Positions 8,051 to 17,372 of a DNA stretch of 64,000 nucleotides are shown piece by piece. Origin of the DNA: an uncultured SAR116 cluster alpha proteobacterium. Lineage in GTDB: Bacteria > Pseudomonadota > Alphaproteobacteria > Puniceispirillales > Puniceispirillaceae. Every line of letters starts with the position of its first letter. The first letter of the stretch is position 1. The DNA is taken from the NCBI GenBank assembly GCA_902622515.1, contig CACNQE010000003.1, positions 62,001 through 126,000 on the forward strand, written 5' to 3'. The notes below the pieces were generated by a model, which ran no database searches, was not told the origin of the DNA, and worked only from the letters and a program-made list of their open reading frames with translations. Made by a program: the position numbers and the translations under genes.

Positions 8051-9189
8051 GCATTCAAACTAAAGGGGTGAAGGCAAAAACGGTGGCAATTGTTGGTGGT
8101 GGCTGTGCAGGCTGGTCTCTTGCAGCAAGAGTCGACCAACTATCTGCCAATAGTGTAACTCTCTACTTAAAAGAGGAAACTCACCCTTCCCATAATTGGG
8201 GATTCTGGCAGATGCCTTGGCTTTCTGACGCGTTGTCGAAAAAAAGGGCAATGTGGAATAGTTGGCAAATCATAACTGACGAGGGAATAGTAACCCATCA
8301 TAGCCGTAACCACGCTTATTGTAGTATTACGAGTGATGATTGGTTCGATTGGTGCCAAGAAAGATTTCATTCCGCAGCCACCACAACAGAGATCATAAGG
8401 TTACCTGTAACTAACACAGATAAGAATATACTAATGACATCGGATCATAAAAAAAGATATGATTTTATTTATGATTCTCGTCCTCCTAAGACAGATAAGA
8501 ACATTCTACTTCAGCATTTTAAAGGTTTGGAAATCAAAACATCAATCCCGGTTTTTAATTCTAAGGCTGCTGTTTTAATGGACTTCAGGGTATCTCAAAA
8601 AAACGGTATTCATTTCATGTATGTACTTGGTTATGACGCATATACAGCTCTGGTAGAATCAACTTTTTTTAGCACATCAACCCATCGAGAAGAAGTTTAT
8701 GACGAAGCAATAAAAGACTATTTAAGTCGTATTTATAATGTTACCAGCTTCAAAATCATAAAAAGTGAAAAAGGTATAATCCCAATGGGGGATGTTAGAC
8801 CAAAAGATCAAAATCCTTTTTTGTATTCTATTGGAAGCAATGCCGGAGCTATTAGACCCTCATCTGGCTATGCATTTAGCTTTATTCAAAAGCAAATTAC
8901 ACGATTTTTAGATCGTCAAACAAAACCAACAACCCCACATAAAAAACATGACTTAATGATGGATCATATATTCTTAGAGGTTCTTAAATCCCACCCAGAA
9001 AAAGCACAGAGACTTTTCTTTAAATTAGCAAGAGCGTTAGATGGTGACTCATTTGCTCGATTTTTAAGCGGTGAAGCCAATATTAAAGATTATTTTTTAG
9101 TTATAAACTCAATGCCTAAATGGCTATTTATTAATCAAGCCGTTAGAGTTATCATAGAAAAGTGGAAAAGGATAGCTAAATGGGCTTGA
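8047..9189 (+). CDS. crtY: Lycopene beta-cyclase
   Basis: Cyclises lycopene to beta-carotene. The protein has 380 residues with an N-terminal nucleotide-binding motif VAIVGGGCAGWSLAARV (13-29) and downstream segments typical of the bacterial CrtY family, including HNWGFWQMPW (49-58) and GIIPMGD. It starts inside the last codons of crtB (ATGA overlap) and overlaps blh by 10 nt, so crtB, crtY and blh are translated as a tight unit. Confidence 0.92.
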   Translation: MSIQTKGVKAKTVAIVGGGCAGWSLAARVDQLSANSVTLYLKEETHPSHNWGFWQMPWLSDALSKKRAMWNSWQIITDEGIVTHHSRNHAYCSITSDDWFDWCQERFHSAATTTEIIRLPVTNTDKNILMTSDHKKRYDFIYDSRPPKTDKNILLQHFKGLEIKTSIPVFNSKAAVLMDFRVSQKNGIHFMYVLGYDAYTALVESTFFSTSTHREEVYDEAIKDYLSRIYNVTSFKIIKSEKGIIPMGDVRPKDQNPFLYSIGSNAGAIRPSSGYAFSFIQKQITRFLDRQTKPTTPHKKHDLMMDHIFLEVLKSHPEKAQRLFFKLARALDGDSFARFLSGEANIKDYFLVINSMPKWLFINQAVRVIIEKWKRIAKWA

Positions 9190-10007
9190 TGTTAATTGAT
9201 TGGTGTGCGTTAGCATTAGTTGTGTTTATTGGTTTGCCACATGGCGCCTTAGATGCTGCTATTTCTTTTTCAATGATTTCTTCATCAAATAGAATTGCCA
9301 GATTAGCAGGACTACTATTCATTTACCTGTTGCTAGCAATAGCAATTTTTTTAATTTGGTATCAATTACCAGCATTTTCTCTTCTTATTTTTCTTTTGAT
9401 AAGCATAGTCCATTTTGGAATGGCTGATTTCAATGCATCCCCAACTAAACTAAAGTGGCCTCACATTATTGCACACGGCGGCGTTGTTGCTATTTGGTTG
9501 CCGCTTATCCATAAAAATGAAGTTACGAAGCTATTTTCAATATTAACAAATGGTCCAACTCCCATTTTATGGGACATACTTTTGATATTTTTTTTATGTT
9601 GGAGCATAGGAGTGTGTCTTCATATTTATGAAACTTTACGTTCTAAACATTATAATACCGCCTTTGAACTTATTGGATTAATTTTTCTAGCCTGGTATGC
9701 ACCCCCTCTCGTTACTTTTGCCATATACTTCTGCCTTATCCATAGCAGACGTCACTTCATTTTTGTGTGGAAACAGTTACGGGATATGAGTTCAAAAAAA
9801 ATAATGATAGGTAGTGCCATTATTTTATCTTTTACGAGCTGGTTGATAGGCGGAGGAATATATTTTTTTCTTAATTCGAAAATGATGGCCAGTGAAGCTG
9901 CTTTACAAACTGTCTTTATTGGTCTTGCGGCTTTAACGGTTCCTCACATGATACTTATCGACCTTATATTTAGACCACACTCTTCTAGAATTAGAACCAA
10001 AAATTGA
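9180..10007 (+). CDS. blh: Beta-carotene 15,15'-dioxygenase (Blh), retinal-forming
   Basis: Membrane-bound iron dioxygenase splitting beta-carotene into two retinals for proteorhodopsin. It has 275 residues and multiple hydrophobic segments. Histidines lie in GLPHGALD (His21), VHFGMADF (His78) and IHSRRH (His188, His192), the same positions described, from memory, as likely iron ligands in the characterised marine Blh; TVPHMILID (His256) is also present. The 10-nt overlap with crtY and the adjacent fni make a retinal-production operon. It is unrelated to the beta-lactamase-like protein that is also called Blh. Confidence 0.95.
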   Translation: MGLMLIDWCALALVVFIGLPHGALDAAISFSMISSSNRIARLAGLLFIYLLLAIAIFLIWYQLPAFSLLIFLLISIVHFGMADFNASPTKLKWPHIIAHGGVVAIWLPLIHKNEVTKLFSILTNGPTPILWDILLIFFLCWSIGVCLHIYETLRSKHYNTAFELIGLIFLAWYAPPLVTFAIYFCLIHSRRHFIFVWKQLRDMSSKKIMIGSAIILSFTSWLIGGGIYFFLNSKMMASEAALQTVFIGLAALTVPHMILIDLIFRPHSSRIRTKN

Positions 10008-10018
10008 GACAGTTTTTT

Positions 10019-11062
10019 ATGATTTCCCCCACCACAAAAGATTTAATTTCTTCTGCTCGTAAAGATGTTCATATTGATTTATCTAAATCAGAACTTTCTC
10101 GCTTCAATATTGTTCACCCTTTAGACCTAATTACACTGCCGCATAATGCTCTTCCAGAAATGGATTTTGATGATGTAGATACTTCTTGTAAATTTCTAAA
10201 CAAAGAATTGTCGTTTCCATTTATGATAACAGGAATGACAGGTGGCACTCCTCGTGGGAATAGACTAAATCTCGCCTTTGCAGAGGTAGCTAACCAATGC
10301 GGTGTTGCTTTTGGTGTTGGAAGCCAAAGAAGCAGCATTGCAAATGGTAAAAGCCAAAAGGAGTTGAGGAAATTAGCTCCAAAAATTCCAATTATTGGCA
10401 ACATTGGAGGCATTCAACTTGCGCAGGAAAATGGTTTAGAATTAGCTAAGGCTGCTATAGAAGACCTCGAGGCAGATGCTCTTGCAATTCATTTAAATCC
10501 GCTCCAGGAGATAATCCAACCAGAGGGAGAATCCAATTGGAGTGGCGTTCTAAATTCGATTGAAATAGCAGTAAAAACCTTACCATGTCCTATTCTCATT
10601 AAGGAAGTCGGTGCGGGCATAAGTTTACCTGTGGCCAAAAAACTTCATAACGTTGGAGTCTACTACATTGATGTTGCTTGTGCAGGAGGAACAAGTTGGG
10701 CGAGGATTGAAGCTGAACGACTTCCAAAAAGCCAGCGTGAGCTCTATGAGCCATTTCTTGATTGGGGACACCTAATTACAGATATTTTGCCCGAAATGCG
10801 ACAAATACTTCAACAAATCACAATTATTGGCTCTGGCGGTTTACGGAATGGACTTGATTTAGCTAAGCTTTTATATCTCGGCTGTCATATTGGGGGCGGC
10901 GCATCTGTTTTATTAAAATCGTTGGAAACAGAAGAATTAGAAGTTAAACAAGAGCATCTTTTTCAATCACTGAAAACAATAAAAGAACAATTATCCATCG
11001 CCTTATTTCTTACGGGGACCAATAAGGCAGATAATTTGAGTAACTTAAATAAAATGTTATAA
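10019..11062 (+). CDS. fni: Type II isopentenyl-diphosphate isomerase
   Basis: FMN-dependent isomerase interconverting IPP and DMAPP, supplying the allylic primer for CrtE. From the ATG at 10019 it has 347 residues with TGMTGG (71-76), GVGSQRSS (99-106), HLNPLQEIIQPEGE (Mg/substrate region) and glycine-rich flavin phosphate loops (IGSGGLRNG, GGGASVLL). A TTG at 10004 overlapping the blh stop would add five residues; the ATG has GAGAC nine nt upstream and is preferred. It is the last gene of the photosystem cluster. Confidence 0.94.
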   Translation: MISPTTKDLISSARKDVHIDLSKSELSRFNIVHPLDLITLPHNALPEMDFDDVDTSCKFLNKELSFPFMITGMTGGTPRGNRLNLAFAEVANQCGVAFGVGSQRSSIANGKSQKELRKLAPKIPIIGNIGGIQLAQENGLELAKAAIEDLEADALAIHLNPLQEIIQPEGESNWSGVLNSIEIAVKTLPCPILIKEVGAGISLPVAKKLHNVGVYYIDVACAGGTSWARIEAERLPKSQRELYEPFLDWGHLITDILPEMRQILQQITIIGSGGLRNGLDLAKLLYLGCHIGGGASVLLKSLETEELEVKQEHLFQSLKTIKEQLSIALFLTGTNKADNLSNLNKML

Positions 11063-11166
11063 AAAAAACAGTTTTTTTACTACAATAAAAAAATATATAC
11101 TTGCAAAACCGTTAAATATCTACCACCGTATATACTAAGACTTTATTAAAAGTCTTCCCCCAGACT

Positions 11167-11207
11167 GGAGGTCTCGGTTTTCCTACTTTCCGAGGCCTCC
11201 TATTTTT
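11167..11207 (+). terminator. Rho-independent terminator after the photosystem cluster
   Basis: Stem GGAGGTCTCGG (11167-11177) pairs with CCGAGGCCTCC (11190-11200) with a single G-U pair and a 12-nt loop, followed by a T-rich tail (11201-11207). The GC-rich stem stands out in AT-rich DNA. It lies about 100 nt beyond the fni stop. Confidence 0.85.
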
Positions 11208-11522
11208 AAACATAGTATTTAACGTTCTATCATTTTGTATCGTCTTTTAGATTACAATCTATGATTTCACAATGTAAGATTATATTTTGTAACTTAGTAA
11301 AAAAATAGATGCCAAATTCATTAATTTTAAATTAATGGGATAGCGGTAATTAATTTTTAATTAATAATGCCTTCGCCTTAAAACATTAAAAGAAAAAGAA
11401 TGGATTTAATTGTGTTACTCAAAATGCTTGCTTTAAATATAGTTTAAATTATGTTTTACAAGAGTGTTTTCAACTTTCTTTGCTAGGAAATTACAAAATT
11501 TTCAACGATAAGGTTTTAAGAT
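11208..11522. other. AT-rich intergenic region with dyads
   Basis: No gene seen. It contains CATTAATTT-T-AAATTAATG (11319-11337), a near-perfect 19-nt dyad, and a second AT-only dyad (ATTAATT-TTT-AATTAAT) around 11348-11364. These could be operator sites for the following oxidase gene or simply AT-rich chance symmetry. Confidence 0.4.
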
Positions 11523-12689
11523 TTGACAACTAAGTTAATGTCAAAATTCCCAAGAATTAGTGATCTAGAGCCAGCCGCTGCTAGAAACATTCCCCCATTT
11601 ATACATGCATATCTTGAGGCCGGGACTGGAAATGGGCATGCTATGTCTCGCAATCGAAAAGCTTTAGACAAAGTCACATTCACACCCGAATTAATGCATG
11701 GAAGATTTGTCCCCAATCTAGAAACTAAGTTTTTGGGTCAGACATTTTCAATGCCATTTGGTGTTGCCCCCATTGGATTATCTTCTATGATTTGGCCTCT
11801 ATCCGAACATCACCTCGGAGCAATGGCAGCAAAATTAAATATACCCTATACACTTAGCACTGTTGCGGGAGCAAGCATTGAAGATATTGGAAGTAAATGT
11901 GATGGATTTGGCTGGTTTCAATTATATGCGCCACACAGCCGTGCAATTATGTCCTCTTTATTAGAGAGAGCAGTGAGTTCAAATATGAGGGTTTTGGTAG
12001 TTACAGGAGATGTGCCTGGGCCTAGTCGACGAGAAGATATGCGCAAAGCTGGAGCACCCATTGGTTCTAGGAATGAAACTAAAATGAACTTAAAAATGCT
12101 TTTACAAATCTTGCAGCATCCAAGATGGGCTTTGGCTGCATTGGAACTAAAAGGCAAACTCCGTTTTAAAAATATGGAACCCTATGTTCCCAGAGATAAC
12201 TCAAAGCCTATATCAGAATTTATAGGAGAACAGCTTAACGGTTCATTAACTTGGGAATATTTGTCAGAAATTAGAAAACATTGGAAAGGCAAACTGCTCT
12301 TAAAGGGCGTGATGCAAAAATCAGACGCGATGAAAGCTGTTGATATGGGTGTTGATGGGATAGTGGTTTCAAACCATGGCGGCAGACAGTTTGACGGGAA
12401 CCCTGCTTCTATATCTGCTCTACCCTCAATACGCCAAGCAGTCGGACCTAAATACCCACTTGTTTTTGATAGCGGAATCCGGTCTGGTCTTGATATACTT
12501 AGAGCCCTGGCATTAGGAGCAGATTTCGTTCTTGTTGGGAGACCATTTTTATATGGGTTAGCTGCTATTGGAACACACGGCGGAGAACATGTTGCACAAA
12601 TACTTGAAGAGGAAATCAACAACGCGCTTCTCCAAATAGGAGCACAAAACATACCTGAATTACGCCAGCGCCTAGATTTAAAAAATTAA
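11523..12689 (+). CDS. FMN-dependent alpha-hydroxy-acid oxidase/dehydrogenase (LldD family)
   Basis: A 388-residue enzyme of the L-lactate dehydrogenase/glycolate oxidase/mandelate dehydrogenase family. Visible active-site elements: WFQLYAP with Tyr135, the VTGDVPGPSRREDMR strand, Lys261 in LLLKG, and SNHGGRQFDG with catalytic His285 and Arg288, followed by the phosphate-binding GADFVLVGRPFLYG. The substrate cannot be told from sequence; L-lactate, glycolate or another 2-hydroxy acid is plausible. Start is either TTG at 11523 (AAGG nine nt upstream) or ATG at 11538. The gene converges with the helicase gene, overlapping it by 4 nt. Confidence 0.88.
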   Translation: MTTKLMSKFPRISDLEPAAARNIPPFIHAYLEAGTGNGHAMSRNRKALDKVTFTPELMHGRFVPNLETKFLGQTFSMPFGVAPIGLSSMIWPLSEHHLGAMAAKLNIPYTLSTVAGASIEDIGSKCDGFGWFQLYAPHSRAIMSSLLERAVSSNMRVLVVTGDVPGPSRREDMRKAGAPIGSRNETKMNLKMLLQILQHPRWALAALELKGKLRFKNMEPYVPRDNSKPISEFIGEQLNGSLTWEYLSEIRKHWKGKLLLKGVMQKSDAMKAVDMGVDGIVVSNHGGRQFDGNPASISALPSIRQAVGPKYPLVFDSGIRSGLDILRALALGADFVLVGRPFLYGLAAIGTHGGEHVAQILEEEINNALLQIGAQNIPELRQRLDLKN

Positions 12690-14665
12690 AATTTACTGCG
12701 CCGCAATGGCGCCCTGCCCCCACCCATGGTGGTTGATATCTTTCTCTTTTTAGTCTTGTTTTTTCCTGACTGCCGAAAAGCTATAGCTTTTCTTTTGTTA
12801 TCCTGACTTTGATTAGATTGGCCTACCTTCAAATCATGAGGAGCCTTCTTATGCACTGCTTGATTTTGAAAATGAGTTTTCTCTGTATTCGCTTTTTTTG
12901 GCTTTCTCTTATTTTTTTTAAAATCTAATTCACCTGAAACTGCTTTGCTTTTCTTTGATTTAGACTTTTTCTTATTTTCTAAAGATAGTTTGACGTTTTT
13001 TTTAGAAGAAAGCTCGGATGAGCCTGCATGATTACTACTCCTCCTAGAAGAAGAAAACTTGCGCTTTCGAACCAGCTGTATGCGCTCTGGCGCCGCCTGC
13101 ATCTGTTTTATTTGAATTTTTTCTTCTAGCAAAAAATCAGGGCCAATTTCGGCAAGTAATTGCTGAACGCCGTTTGATGCAATTTCAACAAATGTTAAGG
13201 AATTATGTATCTGAATATCCCCAATCAAGGACTTATCCATATTTCCAACTCGACATAACATAGCAACCAGCCACCTAGGTTCTGCATTATCCCTGTAGCC
13301 AACTGATAATTCAAACCAGCTTGAATTAGAAAAATCAGCGGGTCCTATTGCATTAGAAACTGTTAATTCTTCTGGTGCTGATTTTCCAGCCATTTGACTA
13401 CGAACAAATGCAGATGCAATCGCTTCAATTGGGAATTTTTGCATTATCCTCTGGGCTATCTCCACTTCTGAAGCATCTGCTGGGCTAGTTAACAACTCAG
13501 ACTTAAGTAAGCTAATTCTGTCTTTTTCAATTATTTGGTCTGCAGATGGTGGGGTTACCCAGCTAGGTTCAATACCATTGCTCTCAAACATTCTCTCTAC
13601 TTTTTTAAAATTTCTATTTGGGATTAATACAACAGAAACACCCTTACGTCCTGCACGACCAGTGCGACCAGACCTATGCAACATTGCTTCATTACTTTGA
13701 GGCAAGTCGGCGTGGATAACTAACTCAAGATTAGGTAAATCGATACCTCTAGCTGCAACATCCGTTGCTACACAAACATTTGCTTTTCCAGCTCGCATAG
13801 ATTGCAGAGCAAAGTTTCGCTCTTTTTGCGAGAGTTCTCCAGATAACGCTACAACGGAAAATCCACGATTAGTCAACCTTGACGCTAAATGCGTAACAGC
13901 AGCCCTTGTATTACAAAACACAATCGCTCCAGATACATCATGATATCGAAGTAAGTTGATAACCGCTTTGTCTCTATCGGAAGGTTGAATCTTAATAGCA
14001 TGATAGCTGATGTCTAAATGCTGCGATTTTTTTGAAGAGACAGAAATACGAACTGATTCTTTCTGGTAGGTTTTAGCTAATTTAACAATTTGAGTTGGAA
14101 CAGTAGCTGAAAACAACAAAGTCCTTCGTTCAACAGGTGCCTTCCCTAAGATAAAAGTTAAATCTTCACGAAATCCCATATCTAGCATTTCATCAGCTTC
14201 ATCAAGAACAACAGCCTTTATGTCTGACAAACTTAATACACCTCGTTCAATATGGTCTCTTATTCTGCCTGGTGTTCCAACTACAATGTGCGCACCACTT
14301 TCTAACGTTCTTCGCTCAGCTCGTGGATCCATACCCCCAACACAAGAGGCAAATTGCGCCTTGGTGCGAACATATAGCCACTCAAGCTCTTTTCTTACCT
14401 GCAAAGCTAATTCTCTTGTTGGTGCAATTATTATTGCAAGAGGTATTTTTGGGCGATCAAATTCCATTTTTTCAGCAAGTAACGTATTAGCAATAGAAAT
14501 TCCAAAAGCAAGTGTTTTTCCTGAACCAGTTTGAGCAGATACAAGAAGATCAGAATTTGCATCCTCAATTTTAAGTATAGCCTCTTGTACAGGTGTCAAC
14601 GTAATATAACTTCGTGCTGACATTGCTTCTGCGAGGGCAGAATGAATTTTGGTCTGATTTGACAT
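12686..14665 (-). CDS. DEAD-box ATP-dependent RNA helicase with DbpA-type C-terminal domain
   Basis: RNA helicase of about 659 residues. The order of motifs is complete: Q motif (TPVQEAIL), AQTGSGKT, PTRELALQ, TPGRIRDH, DEADEMLDMGF, SATVP and HRSGRTGRAGR. After the two RecA domains comes a DbpA/CsdA-like RNA-binding domain (near WFELSVGY...VEIASNGVQQLL), then a roughly 110-residue lysine/serine-rich tail ending in GGGRAPLRRSKF, probably disordered and RNA-binding. Such helicases act in ribosome assembly and cold adaptation. Start at 14665 (MSNQTK) follows GAGAGA; a GTG at 14695 is possible. Confidence 0.93.
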   Translation of the reverse strand: MSNQTKIHSALAEAMSARSYITLTPVQEAILKIEDANSDLLVSAQTGSGKTLAFGISIANTLLAEKMEFDRPKIPLAIIIAPTRELALQVRKELEWLYVRTKAQFASCVGGMDPRAERRTLESGAHIVVGTPGRIRDHIERGVLSLSDIKAVVLDEADEMLDMGFREDLTFILGKAPVERRTLLFSATVPTQIVKLAKTYQKESVRISVSSKKSQHLDISYHAIKIQPSDRDKAVINLLRYHDVSGAIVFCNTRAAVTHLASRLTNRGFSVVALSGELSQKERNFALQSMRAGKANVCVATDVAARGIDLPNLELVIHADLPQSNEAMLHRSGRTGRAGRKGVSVVLIPNRNFKKVERMFESNGIEPSWVTPPSADQIIEKDRISLLKSELLTSPADASEVEIAQRIMQKFPIEAIASAFVRSQMAGKSAPEELTVSNAIGPADFSNSSWFELSVGYRDNAEPRWLVAMLCRVGNMDKSLIGDIQIHNSLTFVEIASNGVQQLLAEIGPDFLLEEKIQIKQMQAAPERIQLVRKRKFSSSRRSSNHAGSSELSSKKNVKLSLENKKKSKSKKSKAVSGELDFKKNKRKPKKANTEKTHFQNQAVHKKAPHDLKVGQSNQSQDNKRKAIAFRQSGKNKTKKRKISTTMGGGRAPLRRSKF

Positions 14666-15007
14666 AAAATTTCTCTCGAACTGGGTGACTGCCACCTAAA
14701 ACCACGCTGTTATTACCTAAACCATAATTAAACTAATCTTTAACTACAGGTTACAGCATGAAACACTTCCAGTTGAATACGCTCTGTAGTCCTTGCTGTC
14801 AAAGATTATTCATTTGAGAAGGGGCAATGAATTGTTTTACAAAATTATGAGTTAAATGCGACAATAAAATCTGTCATCCATATAAATTTGTGAAAGGCAG
14901 TAAATAAAAAAGCATAATTTTTTTAAATTTTCACTTCCTCAATATATTAATACAAACTAAAGATATAGTTAAGAATATAATTGCCAACTTGTTTATTGAA
15001 CGAGAAG

Positions 15008-15388
15008 ATGATGAAAGAATTCATTGACCAATTAAAATTTAATATAGATGGCTTGATCCCTGCAGTTGCACAGCAATGGGATAGTGGTGAGATTTTAATG
15101 ATGGCATGGATGTCTAAACAAACATTGCTAAAATCATTGGAACAAAAAAAGGCTATTTATTACTCCCGCTCTAGACAAACTGAATGGCGCAAAGGCGACA
15201 CATCTGGAAATATTCAAATAATAAAAGAAATTCGCATAGACTGTGATAACGATTGTATTTTGCTTTTAGTAGACCAAAAAGGTGCAGCTTGTCACAAAAA
15301 TACCAGAAGTTGCTTTACAAAACTGCTGTCTGAGACAGGTCTTAAAAATAACGCTGAAACAGCATACCCAACATTTAAGGTTATTTGA
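15008..15388 (+). CDS. hisI: Phosphoribosyl-AMP cyclohydrolase
   Basis: Third step of histidine synthesis, opening the ring of phosphoribosyl-AMP. Single-domain HisI without the HisE pyrophosphohydrolase. Family motifs: LMMAWMSKQTL, YYSRSRQTEWRKGDTSGN, the metal-binding acids and Cys in RIDCDNDC, and the zinc cysteines in GAACHKNTRSCF. ATG at 15008 or 15011 is preferred; a TTG at 14981 would add nine residues. No other his biosynthesis gene lies nearby. The HisD-like gene near 26 kb appears to be a catabolic paralogue. Confidence 0.93.
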   Translation: MMKEFIDQLKFNIDGLIPAVAQQWDSGEILMMAWMSKQTLLKSLEQKKAIYYSRSRQTEWRKGDTSGNIQIIKEIRIDCDNDCILLLVDQKGAACHKNTRSCFTKLLSETGLKNNAETAYPTFKVI

Positions 15389-15402
15389 GAATATTAGCCA
15401 AA

Positions 15403-15864
15403 TTAATTACTCTCTTCTAAGTGCCACCTTCTCTTAGCTGCTTTGTCATTCTCCCGCTCGGAAACCCAAGTTGTACCATCTTTTGTTTCTTCAGCCTTCC
15501 AGAATGGAGCATCTGTTTTTAAATAATCCATAATATATTGGCATCCATCAAAGGCAGCGTGTCGATGCGCTGAAGCGCATCCAACAAATACAATCATCTC
15601 CTCCGGTTTAAGTCTTCCAACACGGTGAACAATTGTGATCGAGTCTATTGACCATTCTTTTTTTGCTTTCTGCGCTATCTCTTCAAGAGCCGCTTCTGAC
15701 ATTCCTGGATAATGTTCTAACGTTAAAGAAATTAGTGAGCTATCTTTTGAGCCATCTCTTACCATCCCAGAAAAAGTTGCGATAGCCCCAATTGACTTCG
15801 AACTCAATTGCTTAATCTCTGCTGTAACGTCAAACTCCTCGTTTTGAATAGAAATTTTAATCAA
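15403..15864 (-). CDS. moaE: Molybdopterin synthase catalytic subunit
   Basis: Large subunit of molybdopterin synthase, 153 residues. It carries the MoaE pattern GAIATFSGMVRD, LEHYPGMSE, HRVGRLKPEE, the active-site region GCASAHRHAAFDGCQYIMDYLKT, and the C-terminal PFWKAEE with an active-site lysine. It starts 1 nt after the moaD stop, so the two subunits are co-translated. It is the last gene of the moaA-mobB-moeA-moaD-moaE operon. Confidence 0.95.
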   Translation of the reverse strand: MIKISIQNEEFDVTAEIKQLSSKSIGAIATFSGMVRDGSKDSSLISLTLEHYPGMSEAALEEIAQKAKKEWSIDSITIVHRVGRLKPEEMIVFVGCASAHRHAAFDGCQYIMDYLKTDAPFWKAEETKDGTTWVSERENDKAAKRRWHLEESN

Positions 15865-15865
15865 T

Positions 15866-16117
15866 TCAGCCCCCTGTCACAGGTGGGAAGAAAGCAACTT
15901 CATCTGTATCTGACACTTCTGAATCGTTAGCAACAAATTTTTGGTTTTTTGCTGCTCTTATTGAGCTTAAATCTTGGAAAGCTCGTCTATGCCCATCTGA
16001 TTGATCTTTTAAATGCTGAGCAAGTTGCTCAATTGTTTTAACAGTTTTCGGACAAGAAATATCCTCATAAGGATAACCAATATAGTCTCTTACCCATGCA
16101 AAATAATAAATTTTCAT
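15866..16117 (-). CDS. moaD: Molybdopterin synthase sulfur carrier subunit
   Basis: Ubiquitin-like small subunit ending in the required C-terminal Gly-Gly (PPVTGG), which is thiocarboxylated and donates sulfur to cPMP within the MoaDE complex. The N terminus IYYFAWVRDYIG is typical. The ATG at 16117 overlaps the moeA stop as ATGA and has GGAAAG at good spacing; an ATG six nt upstream is possible. Confidence 0.95.
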   Translation of the reverse strand: MKIYYFAWVRDYIGYPYEDISCPKTVKTIEQLAQHLKDQSDGHRRAFQDLSSIRAAKNQKFVANDSEVSDTDEVAFFPPVTGG

Positions 16118-17355
16118 AAACATCTTTCCATAAATGGCAAAAAATTAAGAAACATTCCGGGCTCGACTCCTGAATTTTCAATTGGAATCTCTACCAGACC
16201 ATCTGCGCCAGTGAGAGAAGAAATAACACCAGCGCCTTTTCTACCATACAAATCTATACATGTTTTACCATCTCTATCTTGCACAAGCCTCGCTCTTAAA
16301 TACTCTGCCCTATTTTCTGATTTAGTATGACGAAATAGAACTGGAAGGGCAATACGGAGTGGGTTACTGACAGACCCGCATTGCAAGTAATCCAATAAAG
16401 GCGCTACAATTAAACGATAACATACAAAGGTAGCTACAGGATTTCCTGGTAGACAGATCACTAGCTGATGATTTCTTTTTCCGACAGCCATCGGTCTACC
16501 TGGCTTCATCGCAATTCGCCAAAACACTACCTCAAAGCCTAAAGAAGCAAGGACTTCTTGTGTATGGTCCTCTATACCCTGTGATGCACCGCCTGTGGAA
16601 ATAACTATATTATTTTCACTAAGCGCTTTCTCATATCCCTCCTGCAGTGAGGTTTTATCATCTATAATTATTCCGTAATCAGAACAAAAATGATTATCTT
16701 TGGTAATCATTGCTTTTAGCATTGGCCTATTAGTATCATAAAGTTGTCCAGGCCTTAAGAATGCTTTGGTATTAGACGCATCCATTACCTCATCGCCGGT
16801 AGATAAAACTCCTATCGATAATTCTGAGTAACAAAATATTTTTGATCTCCCAATCGCTGATAACTGACCAATATCTGCCGCCGTGATTCTTTGACCATCT
16901 TTTATTATCACCTCTCCTTTTCTAAGGTTTTCGCCAGCCATGCGGATATTTAAACCCTTTTTGGAAGCAAAAGGTATTCTAACCCTTTTTTTTTCTTCTA
17001 AAATGCAGTTTTCTTGCATCACGATACAATTCAGTTCTTCTGGTACTATTGCGCCAGTAAAGATAGCGACTGCTTGTCCGGGCAATAGCTTTCCCGAATA
17101 AGGATGCCCCGCTCTAATTTCTGCAACTATGTCATATACATGATTACGATGAGAAGTGGACCATTCATAGTGGAATGCAAACCCATCTACAGCTGCATTA
17201 TTACTTGTAGGAAGCGAAAGGGGGCTATAAATGTGCTCAGCGCAAATTCTGCCATTTGCGGAGCATAGGCTAATTTCCTCACGCCTTCCCAAAGGGGTTA
17301 TGGATTTTTGCAATAAGCTCGTGACTTCGGATATTGACTTTGCGTTTTCTACCAT
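16114..17355 (-). CDS. moeA: Molybdopterin molybdenumtransferase
   Basis: Inserts molybdate into adenylated molybdopterin. The protein has 413 residues, the full family length. It shows the domain order of MoeA: an N-terminal segment with PLSLPTSNNAAVDGFA, the FTGAIVPEELNCIV region, the MogA-like core with GVLSTGDEV, STGGASQG and MKPGRPMAVG, then the C-terminal beta domain. GNPVATFVCYRL is the family hallmark. It lies 17 nt downstream of mobB and overlaps moaD. Confidence 0.95.
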   Translation of the reverse strand: MVENAKSISEVTSLLQKSITPLGRREEISLCSANGRICAEHIYSPLSLPTSNNAAVDGFAFHYEWSTSHRNHVYDIVAEIRAGHPYSGKLLPGQAVAIFTGAIVPEELNCIVMQENCILEEKKRVRIPFASKKGLNIRMAGENLRKGEVIIKDGQRITAADIGQLSAIGRSKIFCYSELSIGVLSTGDEVMDASNTKAFLRPGQLYDTNRPMLKAMITKDNHFCSDYGIIIDDKTSLQEGYEKALSENNIVISTGGASQGIEDHTQEVLASLGFEVVFWRIAMKPGRPMAVGKRNHQLVICLPGNPVATFVCYRLIVAPLLDYLQCGSVSNPLRIALPVLFRHTKSENRAEYLRARLVQDRDGKTCIDLYGRKGAGVISSLTGADGLVEIPIENSGVEPGMFLNFLPFMERCL

Positions 17356-17372
17356 TACTAATCTAAAATATC

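Noticed and set aside
12182-12652. Minus-strand ORF inside the hydroxy-acid oxidase gene
   Set aside because: It lies wholly within a well-supported gene on the other strand, is Cys/Pro/Ser-rich as expected for an antisense shadow, and has no recognisable domain.
12686-13100. Lysine/serine-rich helicase tail as a separate gene or a repeat
   Set aside because: It continues the helicase frame without a stop; low-complexity tails are common in this family.
14220-14534. Plus-strand ORFs inside the DEAD helicase gene
   Set aside because: They cover the helicase motif region antisense and carry no own signals.
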